Below, one piece after another: positions 46,880 to 56,129 of a stretch of DNA of 64,000 bases. Location of the stretch: assembly GCF_000160135.1 (NCBI RefSeq), contig NZ_GG729934.1, positions 128,499-192,498 of the forward strand, read 5' to 3'. Within the stretch, counting starts at the first letter, position 1. Every line of letters begins with the position of its first letter. The notes under the pieces are model-generated. The model saw nothing but the letters and a program-made list of their open reading frames with translations. It was not told where the DNA came from and ran no database searches. Made by a program: the position numbers and the translations under genes. The stretch comes from Oribacterium sp. oral taxon 078 str. F0262. GTDB taxonomy: Bacteria; Bacillota; Clostridia; Lachnospirales; Lachnospiraceae.

Positions 46880-48496
46880 ATGCGGGATGGAATGGATGCC
46901 CGAAAAAGGCAGAGCGGTGTACCACTCTTCTTCCAGATACTCTGTTTTTGCATTGTCACCGGCTTTGTTTTACTTGCTGCCACGCTGAGCGTTACGCTTT
47001 ATGTCTCGCTGAGTAATTTTCAAAAGCAGGTGGAGGAAAGCCTCCGGGCCACTGCGGACTCTCTGGCATCCAACCCCATGGTACTGGATGCATACCGGGC
47101 GGGCCGCTGTTCAGAAGAGCTGGTGCGCTATTTGGATGAGCTGGTTCATCAAACCCGGGATTTGGATGTGCTGACACTGGCGGATGCCCATTCTATTCGC
47201 CTCTACCATGTAAATCATGTCCAGATCGGCGGGACCTTTGTCGGTGGGGACCAGTTCCGCGCTCTGGAGGGGGAGAGCTATTTTTCCGACGCTGTGGGAA
47301 CCATGGGCAGGCAGCACCGCTATTTGATGCCGGTACGGGATACAGACGGGGCCATTCTGGGATTTATTACCGCAAGCACTACATTGGGACAACTGCGGGT
47401 GCTGAGAAACGAGATCATCGACGCTTATTTGAAAATGGGCGTGCTGCTGATTCTGGCGCTGATCCTTTTTTCCGGAGCCGTATCCCTGGTGCTGCGGCGA
47501 ATGCTGCTTGGCTTCACGCCCCAGCAGTTGGCCAATACCTATCTCAAGCAGAATGAAATCCTGAATAATCTGGAGGAGGGAATCGTTTCCGTAGATCGGA
47601 CGGGACGCATTCAGCTGATGAACAGCGCGGCTCAGCGGATTTTGGGTCAACCGACGGAGTTGATGGAAGATACCGCTTTAGATAGCGTGCTGCTGGAAGA
47701 AAATGGCGGCACGCTGCTGGGTCCGCCCCGGGAAAATGTCCCTACCTCCCGGCCCAATGTGCTGGCAAATTGTATCCCGCTGGTCAAAGGTGGGAAAACT
47801 ACGGGAGCCACCATTATCCTCCGGGATAAGAGTGAGGCGATGCGCCGGGCCGAGCAGCTCAACGGCACTCGAAACGTGATCTCCACCCTCCGGGCCAACA
47901 GCCACGAATTCATGAACCAGCTCCAGGTCATTTCGGGGCTTTTGCAAATGGATCACACCCAGGAGGCTCTGGAATACATCGGAGACTTGTCCCAGATACA
48001 GACCCGGATTATCACGCCGATCATGCAGCATATCCAAAATCCCAATGTCGCGGCACTGCTGCTGGGGAAAATGGGAAGCGCCCGGGAGAGGGATGTGCGC
48101 ATTACTTTGCTTCCCAACAGCAGTCTTCCGGAACACAGCCGATATCTCTCCACGGCAGAGCTTGTGACGGTACTGGGGAACCTGCTGGAAAACGCGATCG
48201 AGGCGGTAAATGCTCAGACGGAGGGTACCCTTCGAAATGTGGATATGCAGATCACGGAGAATGCCGAAGACCTCCTGCTTCAGATCTCGGATACCGGTAT
48301 TGGCATCCAGGCCCGGCAGCTGGATCGAATCGGTGATTTCGGCTTCAGCACTAAGGCCAGTCAGGGCCGCGGCGTAGGGATGTTCCTGGTTTACAACATT
48401 GTACAGAGTCGGGAGGGAAGCATTGACATAGATTCCGAACCCGGCGAAGGCACAAGCGTGACATTGATTTTCAGCAAAAAACGGACGAAGGAGTGA
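46880..48496 (+). CDS. CitA/DcuS-type sensor histidine kinase
   Basis: A 538-residue membrane sensor of the citrate/C4-dicarboxylate class. Helix 1 is at about 17-42 and helix 2 at about 177-200, enclosing an extracytoplasmic PAS-like sensor domain. A cytoplasmic PAS domain (about 222-325) follows. The phospho-acceptor is His342 in ANSHEFMNQLQVISGLLQ. The ATPase has the N box NLLENAIEA (about 433), DTGIGI and GRGVGMFLV. It probably senses external citrate or malate. GGGGAG precedes the ATG closely. The regulator gene overlaps its stop region. Confidence 0.93.
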   Translation: MRDGMDARKRQSGVPLFFQILCFCIVTGFVLLAATLSVTLYVSLSNFQKQVEESLRATADSLASNPMVLDAYRAGRCSEELVRYLDELVHQTRDLDVLTLADAHSIRLYHVNHVQIGGTFVGGDQFRALEGESYFSDAVGTMGRQHRYLMPVRDTDGAILGFITASTTLGQLRVLRNEIIDAYLKMGVLLILALILFSGAVSLVLRRMLLGFTPQQLANTYLKQNEILNNLEEGIVSVDRTGRIQLMNSAAQRILGQPTELMEDTALDSVLLEENGGTLLGPPRENVPTSRPNVLANCIPLVKGGKTTGATIILRDKSEAMRRAEQLNGTRNVISTLRANSHEFMNQLQVISGLLQMDHTQEALEYIGDLSQIQTRIITPIMQHIQNPNVAALLLGKMGSARERDVRITLLPNSSLPEHSRYLSTAELVTVLGNLLENAIEAVNAQTEGTLRNVDMQITENAEDLLLQISDTGIGIQARQLDRIGDFGFSTKASQGRGVGMFLVYNIVQSREGSIDIDSEPGEGTSVTLIFSKKRTKE

Positions 48497-48501
48497 GCGC
48501 T

Positions 48502-49179
48502 GTGATTCATACGATCATCGTCGAGGACGATCCCATGGTGGCGCAGATTAACTGTCAATACCTGCAGCGGTTGGAGGATTTTCAGGTAGATGCGGTGTTT
48601 GGCAGCGGAAAGGCAGCTCTGGACTATGTCCGCGGCAATTCCGCGGACCTATTGATTTTGGATGTATATATGCCGGGGCTTAGCGGCTTGGAGCTTCTGT
48701 ATCAGATCCGGACGGAGCACATTCGCCTTTCCGTCATCATGGTCACGGCCGCCATAGAAATGGAAACCGTGGAGGAGGCACTGCGTCTGGGGATCGTAGA
48801 TTATCTCATTAAGCCCTTTTCATTTCAGCGTTTTCAGGAAGCCATTGAGAAGTATCTGCTCAAGATGAACCTGCTCAAGACCTGTCAGACGGCGAATCAG
48901 ACCGTCGTGGATCAGTTGATGCACACTTCCTTTTCTCATGACAAGGAGTCTAAGGAGCTTCGAAAGGGGCTGAATCAGAAAACTCTGGACTATATCTTCC
49001 GCTATCTTAAGGAACATCCCAGGCAGAAACACACCTGCGAGAGCTTATCCCGGGTCTCCGGTCTGTCCAAGGTTACGGTCCGGCGCTATCTCAATTATCT
49101 GATCGAAGTCGACCAGGCCGTCAGCTCCATAGACTACGAGACGGGAGGCCGCCCCCGGGTGCTCTATCGGCTCCGGTAG
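48502..49179 (+). CDS. CitB/DpiA-type response regulator
   Basis: A 225-residue regulator. The receiver domain (1-120) has the acidic pocket EDD (8-10), phospho-acceptor Asp54 in LILDVYMPG, and the conserved Lys in YLIKPFSF. The C-terminal helix-turn-helix (about 165-220) contains ESLSRVSGLSKVTVRRYLNYL, as in CitB/DcuR/DpiA. I chose the GTG with AAGGAG eight bases upstream; a GTG three codons earlier overlaps the kinase stop. It likely activates the divergent transporter operon and citDEF. Confidence 0.92.
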   Translation: MIHTIIVEDDPMVAQINCQYLQRLEDFQVDAVFGSGKAALDYVRGNSADLLILDVYMPGLSGLELLYQIRTEHIRLSVIMVTAAIEMETVEEALRLGIVDYLIKPFSFQRFQEAIEKYLLKMNLLKTCQTANQTVVDQLMHTSFSHDKESKELRKGLNQKTLDYIFRYLKEHPRQKHTCESLSRVSGLSKVTVRRYLNYLIEVDQAVSSIDYETGGRPRVLYRLR

Positions 49180-49192
49180 ATTTTTTTGCTTT

Positions 49193-49206
49193 TGAAAGCG
49201 TTTCAT
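49193..49206 (+). promoter_or_regulatory. cre-like site (CcpA) upstream of citDEF
   Basis: TGAAAGCGTTTCAT matches 13 of 14 positions of TGWAARCGYTWNCW, but it is one base shorter in the centre than the longer consensus. It lies just after the response-regulator gene and 99 bases before citD. An HPr with Ser46 elsewhere in the window could supply the corepressor. Confidence 0.5.
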
Positions 49207-49304
49207 TTGCCAAAGAAACAGCGGCCTCCCATCTTTAATGTTTATTGTGAGAAATTTACTATTATACATATCCTTATCCAAAAATGATTTGAAGGAGATT
49301 CTTT

Positions 49305-49583
49305 ATGGAATTAAAACATGGAGCTGTTGCCGGCACATTGGAGTCGAGTGACATTATGGTGACGGTACTGCCCGGGGCGGGAGGCACCAGGATCAGCCTG
49401 ACCTCCACCGTGGAGGCCTATTATGGGGATTCCATCAGGGAGACTATCCGCCAGGTCCTGCGGGAGCTTGGCGTGGAAAATGTACGGGTCGAGGCAGTAG
49501 ACCACGGCGCACTGGACTGTACCATCCGTGCCCGTCTTAGCACCGCCGTGCGGCGTGCCTGCGGGGAGGAACATACATCATGA
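49305..49583 (+). CDS. citD: Citrate lyase gamma subunit (acyl carrier protein)
   Basis: CitD, 92 residues, the acyl carrier protein of citrate lyase. The segment AGTLESSD places the prosthetic-group serine at residue 14, as in characterised CitD proteins. The phosphoribosyl-dephospho-CoA group must be attached by CitG and CitX and acetylated by CitC; none of these genes is in the window. AAGGAG seven bases before the ATG. It overlaps citE (ATGA). Confidence 0.95.
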   Translation: MELKHGAVAGTLESSDIMVTVLPGAGGTRISLTSTVEAYYGDSIRETIRQVLRELGVENVRVEAVDHGALDCTIRARLSTAVRRACGEEHTS

Positions 49584-50488
49584 GACGCTCGATGCTTTTT
49601 TTGCCGTCCAATAATCCCAATATGATTGGCAATGGAGGTCTTCTGGGAGCCGACAGCATAATTTTTGACTTGGAGGACGCGGTATCTCCAGACGAAAAGG
49701 ATGCCGCCCGGGAGCTGCTGAAAAACGCTCTGGGCGCACTGGATTTCGGGAAATGCGAGCGCATTGTTCGAATCAACGGACTGGATACACCTTACTGGGA
49801 AGAGGACCTGCGGGCGATTCTGCCTCTGACGCCCGAGCTCATTATGCCGCCCAAGGTCAGCGGCGATGCCGATATCCGCCGTCTGGATGAAAAGCTGACA
49901 GAGCTGGAGACGGCAATGGGGATAGAGACGGGACATACAAAGATTCTGGCTCTGCTTGAGACCGCGCTGGGCGTGGAAAACGCCTTTGCGGCGGCCGGGG
50001 CCAGCCCGCGTATGATGGGGCTTTTTTTGGGGGCTGAGGATCTTACAGCAGACCTGCGCTGTAAGCGCAGCAAGGAGGGCTCCGAGATCCTTTATGCCCG
50101 GGGCCGGGTGGTCTGTGCCGCCCGCGCCGCCGGGATTGAGGCCTATGATACGCCCTTTACCGATGTGCAGGATCTGGAGGGGCTGGAAAAGGATGCCACC
50201 TTTGCCAAGGGGCTGGGCTTTTCCGGAAAGGCCTGCATCAGTCCCGCTCATGTCTCCGCCGTCAACCGGATTTTTTCTCCCTCGGAGGAGGAGATTGCTT
50301 ACGCCCGGGACGTGTTCACCGCTGTCGACAGAGCCAAACGTTTGGGCAAGGGTGTCATTGCCCTGCGGGGGAAAATGATCGATGCACCAATCGTACAGCG
50401 GGCCCGGCTGGTGCTGGAAGCCGCATCGGAAATTGAGGGGGGTGAATTATTTTGCGTAAACTCTGTGATACGCTGCGCCGGGCCATAG
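49580..50488 (+). CDS. citE: Citrate lyase beta subunit (citryl-ACP lyase)
   Basis: CitE, 302 residues, a HpcH/HpaI-like TIM-barrel that cleaves citryl-ACP to oxaloacetate and acetyl-ACP. Family marks are RRSMLFLPSNNP at the start, DLEDAVSPDEKDAAR (metal and substrate site), and FLGAEDLTADL. Its end overlaps citF by 37 bases. The oxaloacetate produced could be decarboxylated by the divergent malic-enzyme-family protein. Confidence 0.95.
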   Translation: MRRSMLFLPSNNPNMIGNGGLLGADSIIFDLEDAVSPDEKDAARELLKNALGALDFGKCERIVRINGLDTPYWEEDLRAILPLTPELIMPPKVSGDADIRRLDEKLTELETAMGIETGHTKILALLETALGVENAFAAAGASPRMMGLFLGAEDLTADLRCKRSKEGSEILYARGRVVCAARAAGIEAYDTPFTDVQDLEGLEKDATFAKGLGFSGKACISPAHVSAVNRIFSPSEEEIAYARDVFTAVDRAKRLGKGVIALRGKMIDAPIVQRARLVLEAASEIEGGELFCVNSVIRCAGP

Positions 50489-51858
50489 AGCTGTCCGGCC
50501 TTCGGGACGGCATGACGATTTCCTTCCATCATCACCTGCGAAACGGTGACTACGTGCTGAACATGGTACTGCAGGAGGCAGCCCGAATGGGCCTTCGCGA
50601 TCTGACGGTAAATGCCAGCGCCCTCTTCGACTGCCACGAGCCTTTGATCGGCCATATTCAAAGCGGTGTGGTCACCGGGCTGGAAACGGACTACATGTCC
50701 TCCGCGCTGGGCTCTGCCATCAGCCGGAGGGCACTGGCAAGGCCCGTGCTTTTTCGTTCTCACGGCACCCGTCCCGCTGATATCTTAAGCGGCCGAAGCC
50801 GCATTGATGTAGCTTTTATTGCTGCGCCCACCGCTGATCCTATGGGCAATTGCTCCGGGAAATACGGGCCCTCCGCCTGCGGCTCTCTGGGTTATGCCTT
50901 TGCCGACGCCGTAAAGGCGCAGAAGGTAGTGCTCATTACGGATAATTTGGTCCCCTATCCGTTGACGGATGCCTCCATTACCGAGGACTACGTGGATTAT
51001 GTGGTGCGGGTGGATGCCATCGGCGACCCTGGAGGAATTGTATCCGGAACGACCCGTATGCCCAGAGATCCCATTGCCCTGAGAATTGCCGATTTGAGCG
51101 CTCAGGCCATCGACGCCTCCGGCCTGCTGCGGGACGGCTTCTCCTTTCAGACCGGCGCCGGCGGTGCCTCTTTGGCGGTGGCCGACTATGTTAAACGCAT
51201 CATGCTTTGCCGGAAGATTCATGGCAGCTATGCCTTGGGAGGGATTACCGACTGCATGGTGGACATGCTGGAAAGCGGCTGTTTCCAGGCTATTCAGGAT
51301 GTTCAGTGCTTTGATCTTCGCGCAGTGCGGTCCATCCGGGAGAACCCCGGTCATAGGGAGATCAGCGCCGCTCAGTACGCGAGTCCCGATGCCAAAAGCA
51401 CTGCCGCTTCCAGCCTGGACGCGGTAGTGCTGGGCGCTGCGCAGATCGACACGGATTTCAATGTCAATGTACACACGGATTCCAATGGTTGTATCATCGG
51501 CGGCTCCGGCGGCCACACGGATGTGGCGGCGGAGGCGAAGCTCACGATCATTGCTGCCCCCTTAAGCCGCACCAGAATGTCCATCGTCGTAGACAAGGTA
51601 CTGACGGTATCCACACCCGGTTCTTCTATAGATATGCTGGTCACTCAATACGGAATCGCCGTGAATCCCTCCCGACCCGACCTGAAGATTGCCCTGGAGC
51701 AGGCAGATCTGCCTCTTTCGGATATTCATGAACTTCGGCGCAAGGCGGTGGCCATCAACGGGGCTGCAAGGCCCTATGTCCGCCGGTCTGATCAGGTGGT
51801 GGCCCGGGTTCTGGGCCGGGACAGCAAGGTCCAGGACGTGATTTACGCCGTGGAATAA
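50452..51858 (+). CDS. citF: Citrate lyase alpha subunit (citrate-ACP transferase)
   Basis: CitF, 468 residues, a CoA-transferase-fold enzyme that swaps acetate for citrate on CitD. It starts RKLCDTLRRAIELSGLRDGMTISFHHHLRNGDYVLN as in other CitF proteins and carries GSGGHTDVA near residue 350. It uses a TTG start preceded by a GGGGGG run. The C-terminus is complete at PYVRRSDQVVARVLGRD. It is the last gene of the module; native-looking sequence resumes about 60 bases later. Confidence 0.95.
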   Translation: MRKLCDTLRRAIELSGLRDGMTISFHHHLRNGDYVLNMVLQEAARMGLRDLTVNASALFDCHEPLIGHIQSGVVTGLETDYMSSALGSAISRRALARPVLFRSHGTRPADILSGRSRIDVAFIAAPTADPMGNCSGKYGPSACGSLGYAFADAVKAQKVVLITDNLVPYPLTDASITEDYVDYVVRVDAIGDPGGIVSGTTRMPRDPIALRIADLSAQAIDASGLLRDGFSFQTGAGGASLAVADYVKRIMLCRKIHGSYALGGITDCMVDMLESGCFQAIQDVQCFDLRAVRSIRENPGHREISAAQYASPDAKSTAASSLDAVVLGAAQIDTDFNVNVHTDSNGCIIGGSGGHTDVAAEAKLTIIAAPLSRTRMSIVVDKVLTVSTPGSSIDMLVTQYGIAVNPSRPDLKIALEQADLPLSDIHELRRKAVAINGAARPYVRRSDQVVARVLGRDSKVQDVIYAVE

Positions 51859-52014
51859 TCGCTTTCGGGCCGTAATAAAATTTTAAAAAACATCCGGAAT
51901 AAATTCATATGATGAACACAAATATCTGTTATGATTACTTCACGAAAAAATAATCCGCGTTTTCAGCATCATGGCGGGGAGTCTGCCGGGATGCTTGCAG
52001 GAAAGGAGAAGCAG

Positions 52015-53475
52015 GTGGCAGAGAATAAGAGCGAGTCGAAGGGAAAAGAGGAGAAGCTGGACGGCGAGATCCAGAAGCTGATGGATTCCTCGAAAGAGCT
52101 TCCGAAGAAGAAAAGACGCTTCAAGAAGAGGTGGATCCTGATCCCCCTCATTATCCTGGCACTGGTTTTCTTTGTGATGAGAATCCTCGGAGGGGCGAAT
52201 AAGGGAGGCTTCCCTGTCGTCACGGATGAACTGAAAAAGGGGGATGTGCGGAATGTCCTGACCCTCTCCGGACCGGTCTCCGGGACGGACTCCGCCGATG
52301 TGACCTCCGGACTGCACGCGCAGGTCACGGAGCTCTATGTCAAGGAGGGAGATAAGGTCGAGAAGGGCCAGGCCCTCGCGAAGCTGAATCCCCATGATGT
52401 GGAGCAGGCTCTCGCCCTCGCGGAGAATCAGGTGGAGCTTGCGAAGGCGAACCGGGAGGAGGCGCTGAAGAACGCGCAGTCCTCCTATGCCAAGGCGGCG
52501 CAGGCTCTCCAGAGCGCGCAGGCGGATTACAACAGAAAGGCCGAGCTCTACCAGGGAGGAGATATCTCCCAGGCTGATTTCGAGCAGGCGCAGTCCGCCC
52601 TGAAGGACGCCTCCGCGGCGATGCAGGCCTTTACCGTAAAGGGAGGAAAGGTCAGCGTAGGGGATTCCTACGACATTCAGATCCAGAATGCGGAGAAGGA
52701 GCTGGAGAAGGCGAAGGACAAGATCAATGATACCACATTGACCTCCCCGATTTCCGGCACCGTGACGAGAGTCAATACCAAGGTCGGACAGTTTGCGGAC
52801 AGCCAGGAGAATCAGAAGCGCTCCCTCTTTACGATAGAGAATCTGGACACGCTGGAGCTTGAGATCGGAGTCTCCGAGTACACGATCGGAAAGATCAGTG
52901 TCGGACAGAAGGCGACGATCCGCGCGGATATCATGGGGGACAAGACGGCGGAGGGAGAGGTCGTATCCATCTCCCCCTCGGGAGAGCTCAAGTCGGAGGG
53001 CGGCACGGAGAGAGTGATCCCCACGAAGATCCGGATCGACGGCGCCGCCTCGGGACTGATCTCCGGCATCACCGCGAAGGCCGATATCCTTTTGGAGGAG
53101 GCGAAGGACAGCTATGTCGTTCCGATCTCCGCTCTCATCTCCCAGGATGACGGAGGCAGCGCGATCGCTTTCGTGAAGGACGGGATTGTCCATTTCAGTC
53201 CGGTCAATACCGGAGTCGAGAGCGATATCTCCGTTGCGGTCAGCCCGAAAAATGCGGATGACCCGTATTTCGCGGAGGGAAGCCACTACATCACGACACC
53301 GGACAGCAACATCACAGATGGAATGCCGGTCCGCGAGGCCTCCGTCACGGATCTCCCCTCCTCCGGAGGAGCTGCGGCATCCGCCGCTTCCAATGCGGAA
53401 AGCTCCGCCTCCTCCGGTGCGGGAGGCTCCTCCGGCGCGGCGGCAGGAACTGGCAGCGAGAGCGCTGCAGAATAG
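52015..53475 (+). CDS. Efflux adaptor protein (MacA/HlyD-like)
   Basis: A 486-residue membrane-fusion type adaptor for an ABC efflux pump. A cytoplasmic Lys-rich N-terminus (1-45) precedes one helix (about 48-66). A biotinyl-lipoyl-like half follows (VKEGDKVEKGQALAKLNPHD), then a coiled-coil hairpin rich in Ala/Gln/Glu (about 135-240), the second lipoyl half (TSPISGTVTRVNTKVGQF), beta-barrel domains, and a Ser/Ala/Gly tail of 45 residues. GTG with AAAGGAG six bases upstream was chosen over two earlier in-frame starts. It forms an operon with the ABC ATPase and permease. Confidence 0.88.
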   Translation: MAENKSESKGKEEKLDGEIQKLMDSSKELPKKKRRFKKRWILIPLIILALVFFVMRILGGANKGGFPVVTDELKKGDVRNVLTLSGPVSGTDSADVTSGLHAQVTELYVKEGDKVEKGQALAKLNPHDVEQALALAENQVELAKANREEALKNAQSSYAKAAQALQSAQADYNRKAELYQGGDISQADFEQAQSALKDASAAMQAFTVKGGKVSVGDSYDIQIQNAEKELEKAKDKINDTTLTSPISGTVTRVNTKVGQFADSQENQKRSLFTIENLDTLELEIGVSEYTIGKISVGQKATIRADIMGDKTAEGEVVSISPSGELKSEGGTERVIPTKIRIDGAASGLISGITAKADILLEEAKDSYVVPISALISQDDGGSAIAFVKDGIVHFSPVNTGVESDISVAVSPKNADDPYFAEGSHYITTPDSNITDGMPVREASVTDLPSSGGAAASAASNAESSASSGAGGSSGAAAGTGSESAAE

Positions 53476-53486
53476 AGGCGCGACGC

Positions 53487-54248
53487 ATGAAGGATGTATT
53501 GATTGAATTAAAGGACCTGGTGAAAATCTACGACACCGGATTGATCAAGGTGCTGGGACTCTATAAGATCAATCTAAAGATCTTCCGCGGGGAGTTCGTC
53601 GCCATCATGGGACAGTCCGGCTCCGGAAAGTCGACCCTCATGAATATCCTCGGCTGCCTGGACCGCCCGACGCTCGGAAACTACTACCTGGACGGCGTGG
53701 ACGTCGCTTCCATGCCGTCGGATGAGCTGAACAAGGTGCGGAACCAAAAGATCGGCTTCGTTTTCCAGAGCTTCAACCTGATCAGCAGGATGAGTGCTCT
53801 GAAAAATGTAGAGATTCCCATGATCTACGCCCATAAAAACTCTCCCAAGGAGAGGGCGGAGAGGGCCGAGATGCTCCTCGAAAAGGTGGGACTTGGCGGG
53901 AGAATCCACCACCAGCCCAATGAGATGTCCGGAGGGCAGAGGCAGAGAGTCGCGATCGCGCGGGCGCTCACCAATGAGCCCCCCCTGATCCTCGCGGATG
54001 AGCCCACCGGCAATCTGGACACCGCAAGCTCTGTGGAAATCATGGAGATGTTCTCCGCCCTCCACAAGGCCGGGGCGACGGTCGTCGTCGTCACGCATGA
54101 GGAAAATATCGCAGCCTATACGGACAGGATGCTTCGCTTTTCCGACGGGCGCCTCATCTCGGACCGGGATAATCCGAATCCCACTCCGGTGCGGGACTTG
54201 AGTATCTTTGAGGGGATGTATCATCAGAAGGGAGTAGACCGGTGCTGA
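53487..54248 (+). CDS. MacB-type ABC transporter ATP-binding protein
   Basis: A 253-residue ATPase of the LolD/MacB class. Walker A is GQSGSGKST (about 44-52), Q-loop FVFQSFNLI, signature [14 protein letters not shown] (about 150-163) and Walker [13 protein letters not shown]. It powers the mechanotransmission-type pump formed with the adaptor and permease. It starts 11 bases after the adaptor stop and overlaps the permease start by seven bases. The exported substrate is unknown; peptides or antimicrobials are typical for the class. Confidence 0.92.
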   Translation: MKDVLIELKDLVKIYDTGLIKVLGLYKINLKIFRGEFVAIMGQSGSGKSTLMNILGCLDRPTLGNYYLDGVDVASMPSDELNKVRNQKIGFVFQSFNLISRMSALKNVEIPMIYAHKNSPKERAERAEMLLEKVGLGGRIHHQPNEMSGGQRQRVAIARALTNEPPLILADEPTGNLDTASSVEIMEMFSALHKAGATVVVVTHEENIAAYTDRMLRFSDGRLISDRDNPNPTPVRDLSIFEGMYHQKGVDRC

Positions 54249-55462
54249 TTGAAAACATGAAGATGGCGATCAATTCTCTCCGCGCCAATAAGCTTCGCTC
54301 CATTCTCACGATGCTCGGCATCATCATCGGCATCGGCTCTGTGATCTCCATCGTCTCCCTGGGGGACACCATGCGGAAGGTCTTCTCCGACATCTATAAG
54401 AATGTCGGAGAGACGCAGGCCTTTATCATGCTGAGCTATACGGTGGATGAAGTCAGAAGCAGCGACTCCTTCAGTCTGGATGATATCGACAAGCTGAAGC
54501 AGATTTTCGGGGACCGGCTTGCCTATATCGATGCCGGCTCGCAGTCCAGAGTGGATGTGAAGATCGGGAGAAAGAAGCAGAAGGCAGACTTCTCTGGAGT
54601 GGACTATAACTACGAAACTGTGCAGCCGGTGAACATGCTCTCCGGGCGATACCTGAATAAAAAGGACGTCCAGGAGACCCGGAATGTGGCAATGCTCAAG
54701 GACAGCACAGCGCGTCTTTTCTTCGGGACGGAAAACGCGGTGGGAAAGACCTTCCGCGCCGAAGTCGGCGGAGAGAACCGCACCTTCCAGGTGATCGGCG
54801 TCTACCATAAGGATGAGAGTGCGATCCAGAAGGTGCTCACGCAGACGAATGACAGCATCGGGGAGGTCATCATCCCCTGGACGATCCTTGCGCACGAAGG
54901 AGACGAGCTCCCGTCGCTCCGCTATTTCGGGCGGCTCGGGATGAATAAGTCGGAGATGGACCAGCTCAATACAGAGATCAAGGGCTATTTCAGCCGGACG
55001 AAGAATCGAAATCCCGAGGACTGGCAGATTGTTTCCCTGAAGACGCAGATGGGGCAGGTGGACAGCGTCATGGGCGGAATCTCCGCCGCAGTCGGCGGCA
55101 TCGCGGCGATCTCCCTCCTGGTCGGAGGCATCGGCATCATGAACATCATGCTGGTCTCTGTCACGGAGAGGACGAGGGAGATCGGAATCCGAAAGGCGCT
55201 CGGCGCGAGCACGAGGGACATCCTCATACAGTTCCTTACGGAATCAGCGCTCCTGTCCGCATTGGGAGGCCTGATCGGCGTCCTGCTCGCCGTCGGCCTG
55301 GTCTCTCTGGGAGGTGCGATCTTCAACCTGCAGGTGGTGATAAAGCCGATCATCATCGTTATCGCGGTGGCATTCTCCGCCGTGGTCGGTGTATTCTTCG
55401 GGCTCTATCCCGCAAACCGCGCGGCAAACGAGGACCCGATCGTCGCGCTCCGCTACGAATAA
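54242..55462 (+). CDS. MacB-like ABC transporter permease
   Basis: A 406-residue FtsX/MacB-type permease. One N-terminal helix (about 20-42) is followed by a 220-residue extracytoplasmic MacB core domain and three C-terminal helices (about 280-305, 335-360 and 370-390). The ERTREIGIRKALGASTRDI segment contacts the ATPase. The GTG start has AGGGAG seven bases upstream; an ATG five codons later is possible. A strong terminator follows about 30 bases after the stop. Confidence 0.92.
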   Translation: MLIENMKMAINSLRANKLRSILTMLGIIIGIGSVISIVSLGDTMRKVFSDIYKNVGETQAFIMLSYTVDEVRSSDSFSLDDIDKLKQIFGDRLAYIDAGSQSRVDVKIGRKKQKADFSGVDYNYETVQPVNMLSGRYLNKKDVQETRNVAMLKDSTARLFFGTENAVGKTFRAEVGGENRTFQVIGVYHKDESAIQKVLTQTNDSIGEVIIPWTILAHEGDELPSLRYFGRLGMNKSEMDQLNTEIKGYFSRTKNRNPEDWQIVSLKTQMGQVDSVMGGISAAVGGIAAISLLVGGIGIMNIMLVSVTERTREIGIRKALGASTRDILIQFLTESALLSALGGLIGVLLAVGLVSLGGAIFNLQVVIKPIIIVIAVAFSAVVGVFFGLYPANRAANEDPIVALRYE

Positions 55463-55491
55463 AAAATTTCGAAAAAGAGCGAAGAAGCTTC

Positions 55492-55518
55492 AGAGCGGCA
55501 GTCTATGCCGCTCTTTTT
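55492..55518 (+). terminator. Terminator of the MacAB-like operon
   Basis: A nine-base perfect stem (AGAGCGGCA with TGCCGCTCT), a five-base loop and a T run directly after. Confidence 0.9.
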
Positions 55519-55580
55519 GAGGGATTTTTTTGCGGTTTCTTCACTTTCTTCGATTTTTTCGCGGGAAAGTCAGAGAATTC

Positions 55581-55609
55581 TTGAAAAAAATAAAGATTCC
55601 TGTTAGAAT
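55581..55609 (+). promoter_or_regulatory. Promoter of the bactofilin-NlpC/P60 operon
   Basis: TTGAAA (55581-55586) and TAGAAT (55604-55609) with a 17-base spacer, 61 bases before the bactofilin start. Confidence 0.75.
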
Positions 55610-55670
55610 CCCTCCCAGAGAGCCGGGAGTCTATCGGAAGGCTCTTTACCCAGATTGCAAAGGAGCTGAT

Positions 55671-56129
55671 ATGTTCAACAACAGCCGAAAGGCAGAAACT
55701 GCGTCCTGGAACGACAAGATCGACACGATCATCGGGGAGCATACCAATGTGGAGGGAACCCTGCACACAAAGGATACGACCAGGATCGACGGCAGGATTA
55801 AGGGAGAAGCGATTTCGGACGGCTACCTCATCATCGGAGAGGGAGGCTACGTGGAGGGCGATGTCCGAAGCGAGAACATGCTGATCGCCGGGACCGTTCA
55901 CGGCAATGTCTATGTAAAGGACCGCCTGGAGATCACAGAAAGCGGAAAGATCATCGGGGATATCACGACGAAGTCCCTCGTCATCGCGGAGGGCGCGTCC
56001 TTTGCGGGAAAGTGCACCATGGCCGCGCTCCTGAAGGGAGCGGAGAACCAGCAGCCGACCGCAGGGCAGAAGGAGCTGATGAAGAATGGGGAAAGCAAGC
56101 TACAGCAGAGGGTCGCAGAAGCAAAGTAA
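55671..56129 (+). CDS. Bactofilin (polymer-forming cytoskeletal protein)
   Basis: A 152-residue bactofilin (DUF583). The central right-handed beta-helix runs from about 20 to 120, with repeating turns such as IIGEHTNVEGTLHTKD, RIDGRIKGE and MLIAGTVHGNVYVKD; short polar tails lie at both ends. Bactofilins form nucleotide-free filaments that position cell-wall enzymes. AAAGGAG five bases before this ATG decides the start. Its last 44 bases overlap the NlpC/P60 endopeptidase gene, consistent with a functional pair. Confidence 0.93.
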   Translation: MFNNSRKAETASWNDKIDTIIGEHTNVEGTLHTKDTTRIDGRIKGEAISDGYLIIGEGGYVEGDVRSENMLIAGTVHGNVYVKDRLEITESGKIIGDITTKSLVIAEGASFAGKCTMAALLKGAENQQPTAGQKELMKNGESKLQQRVAEAK

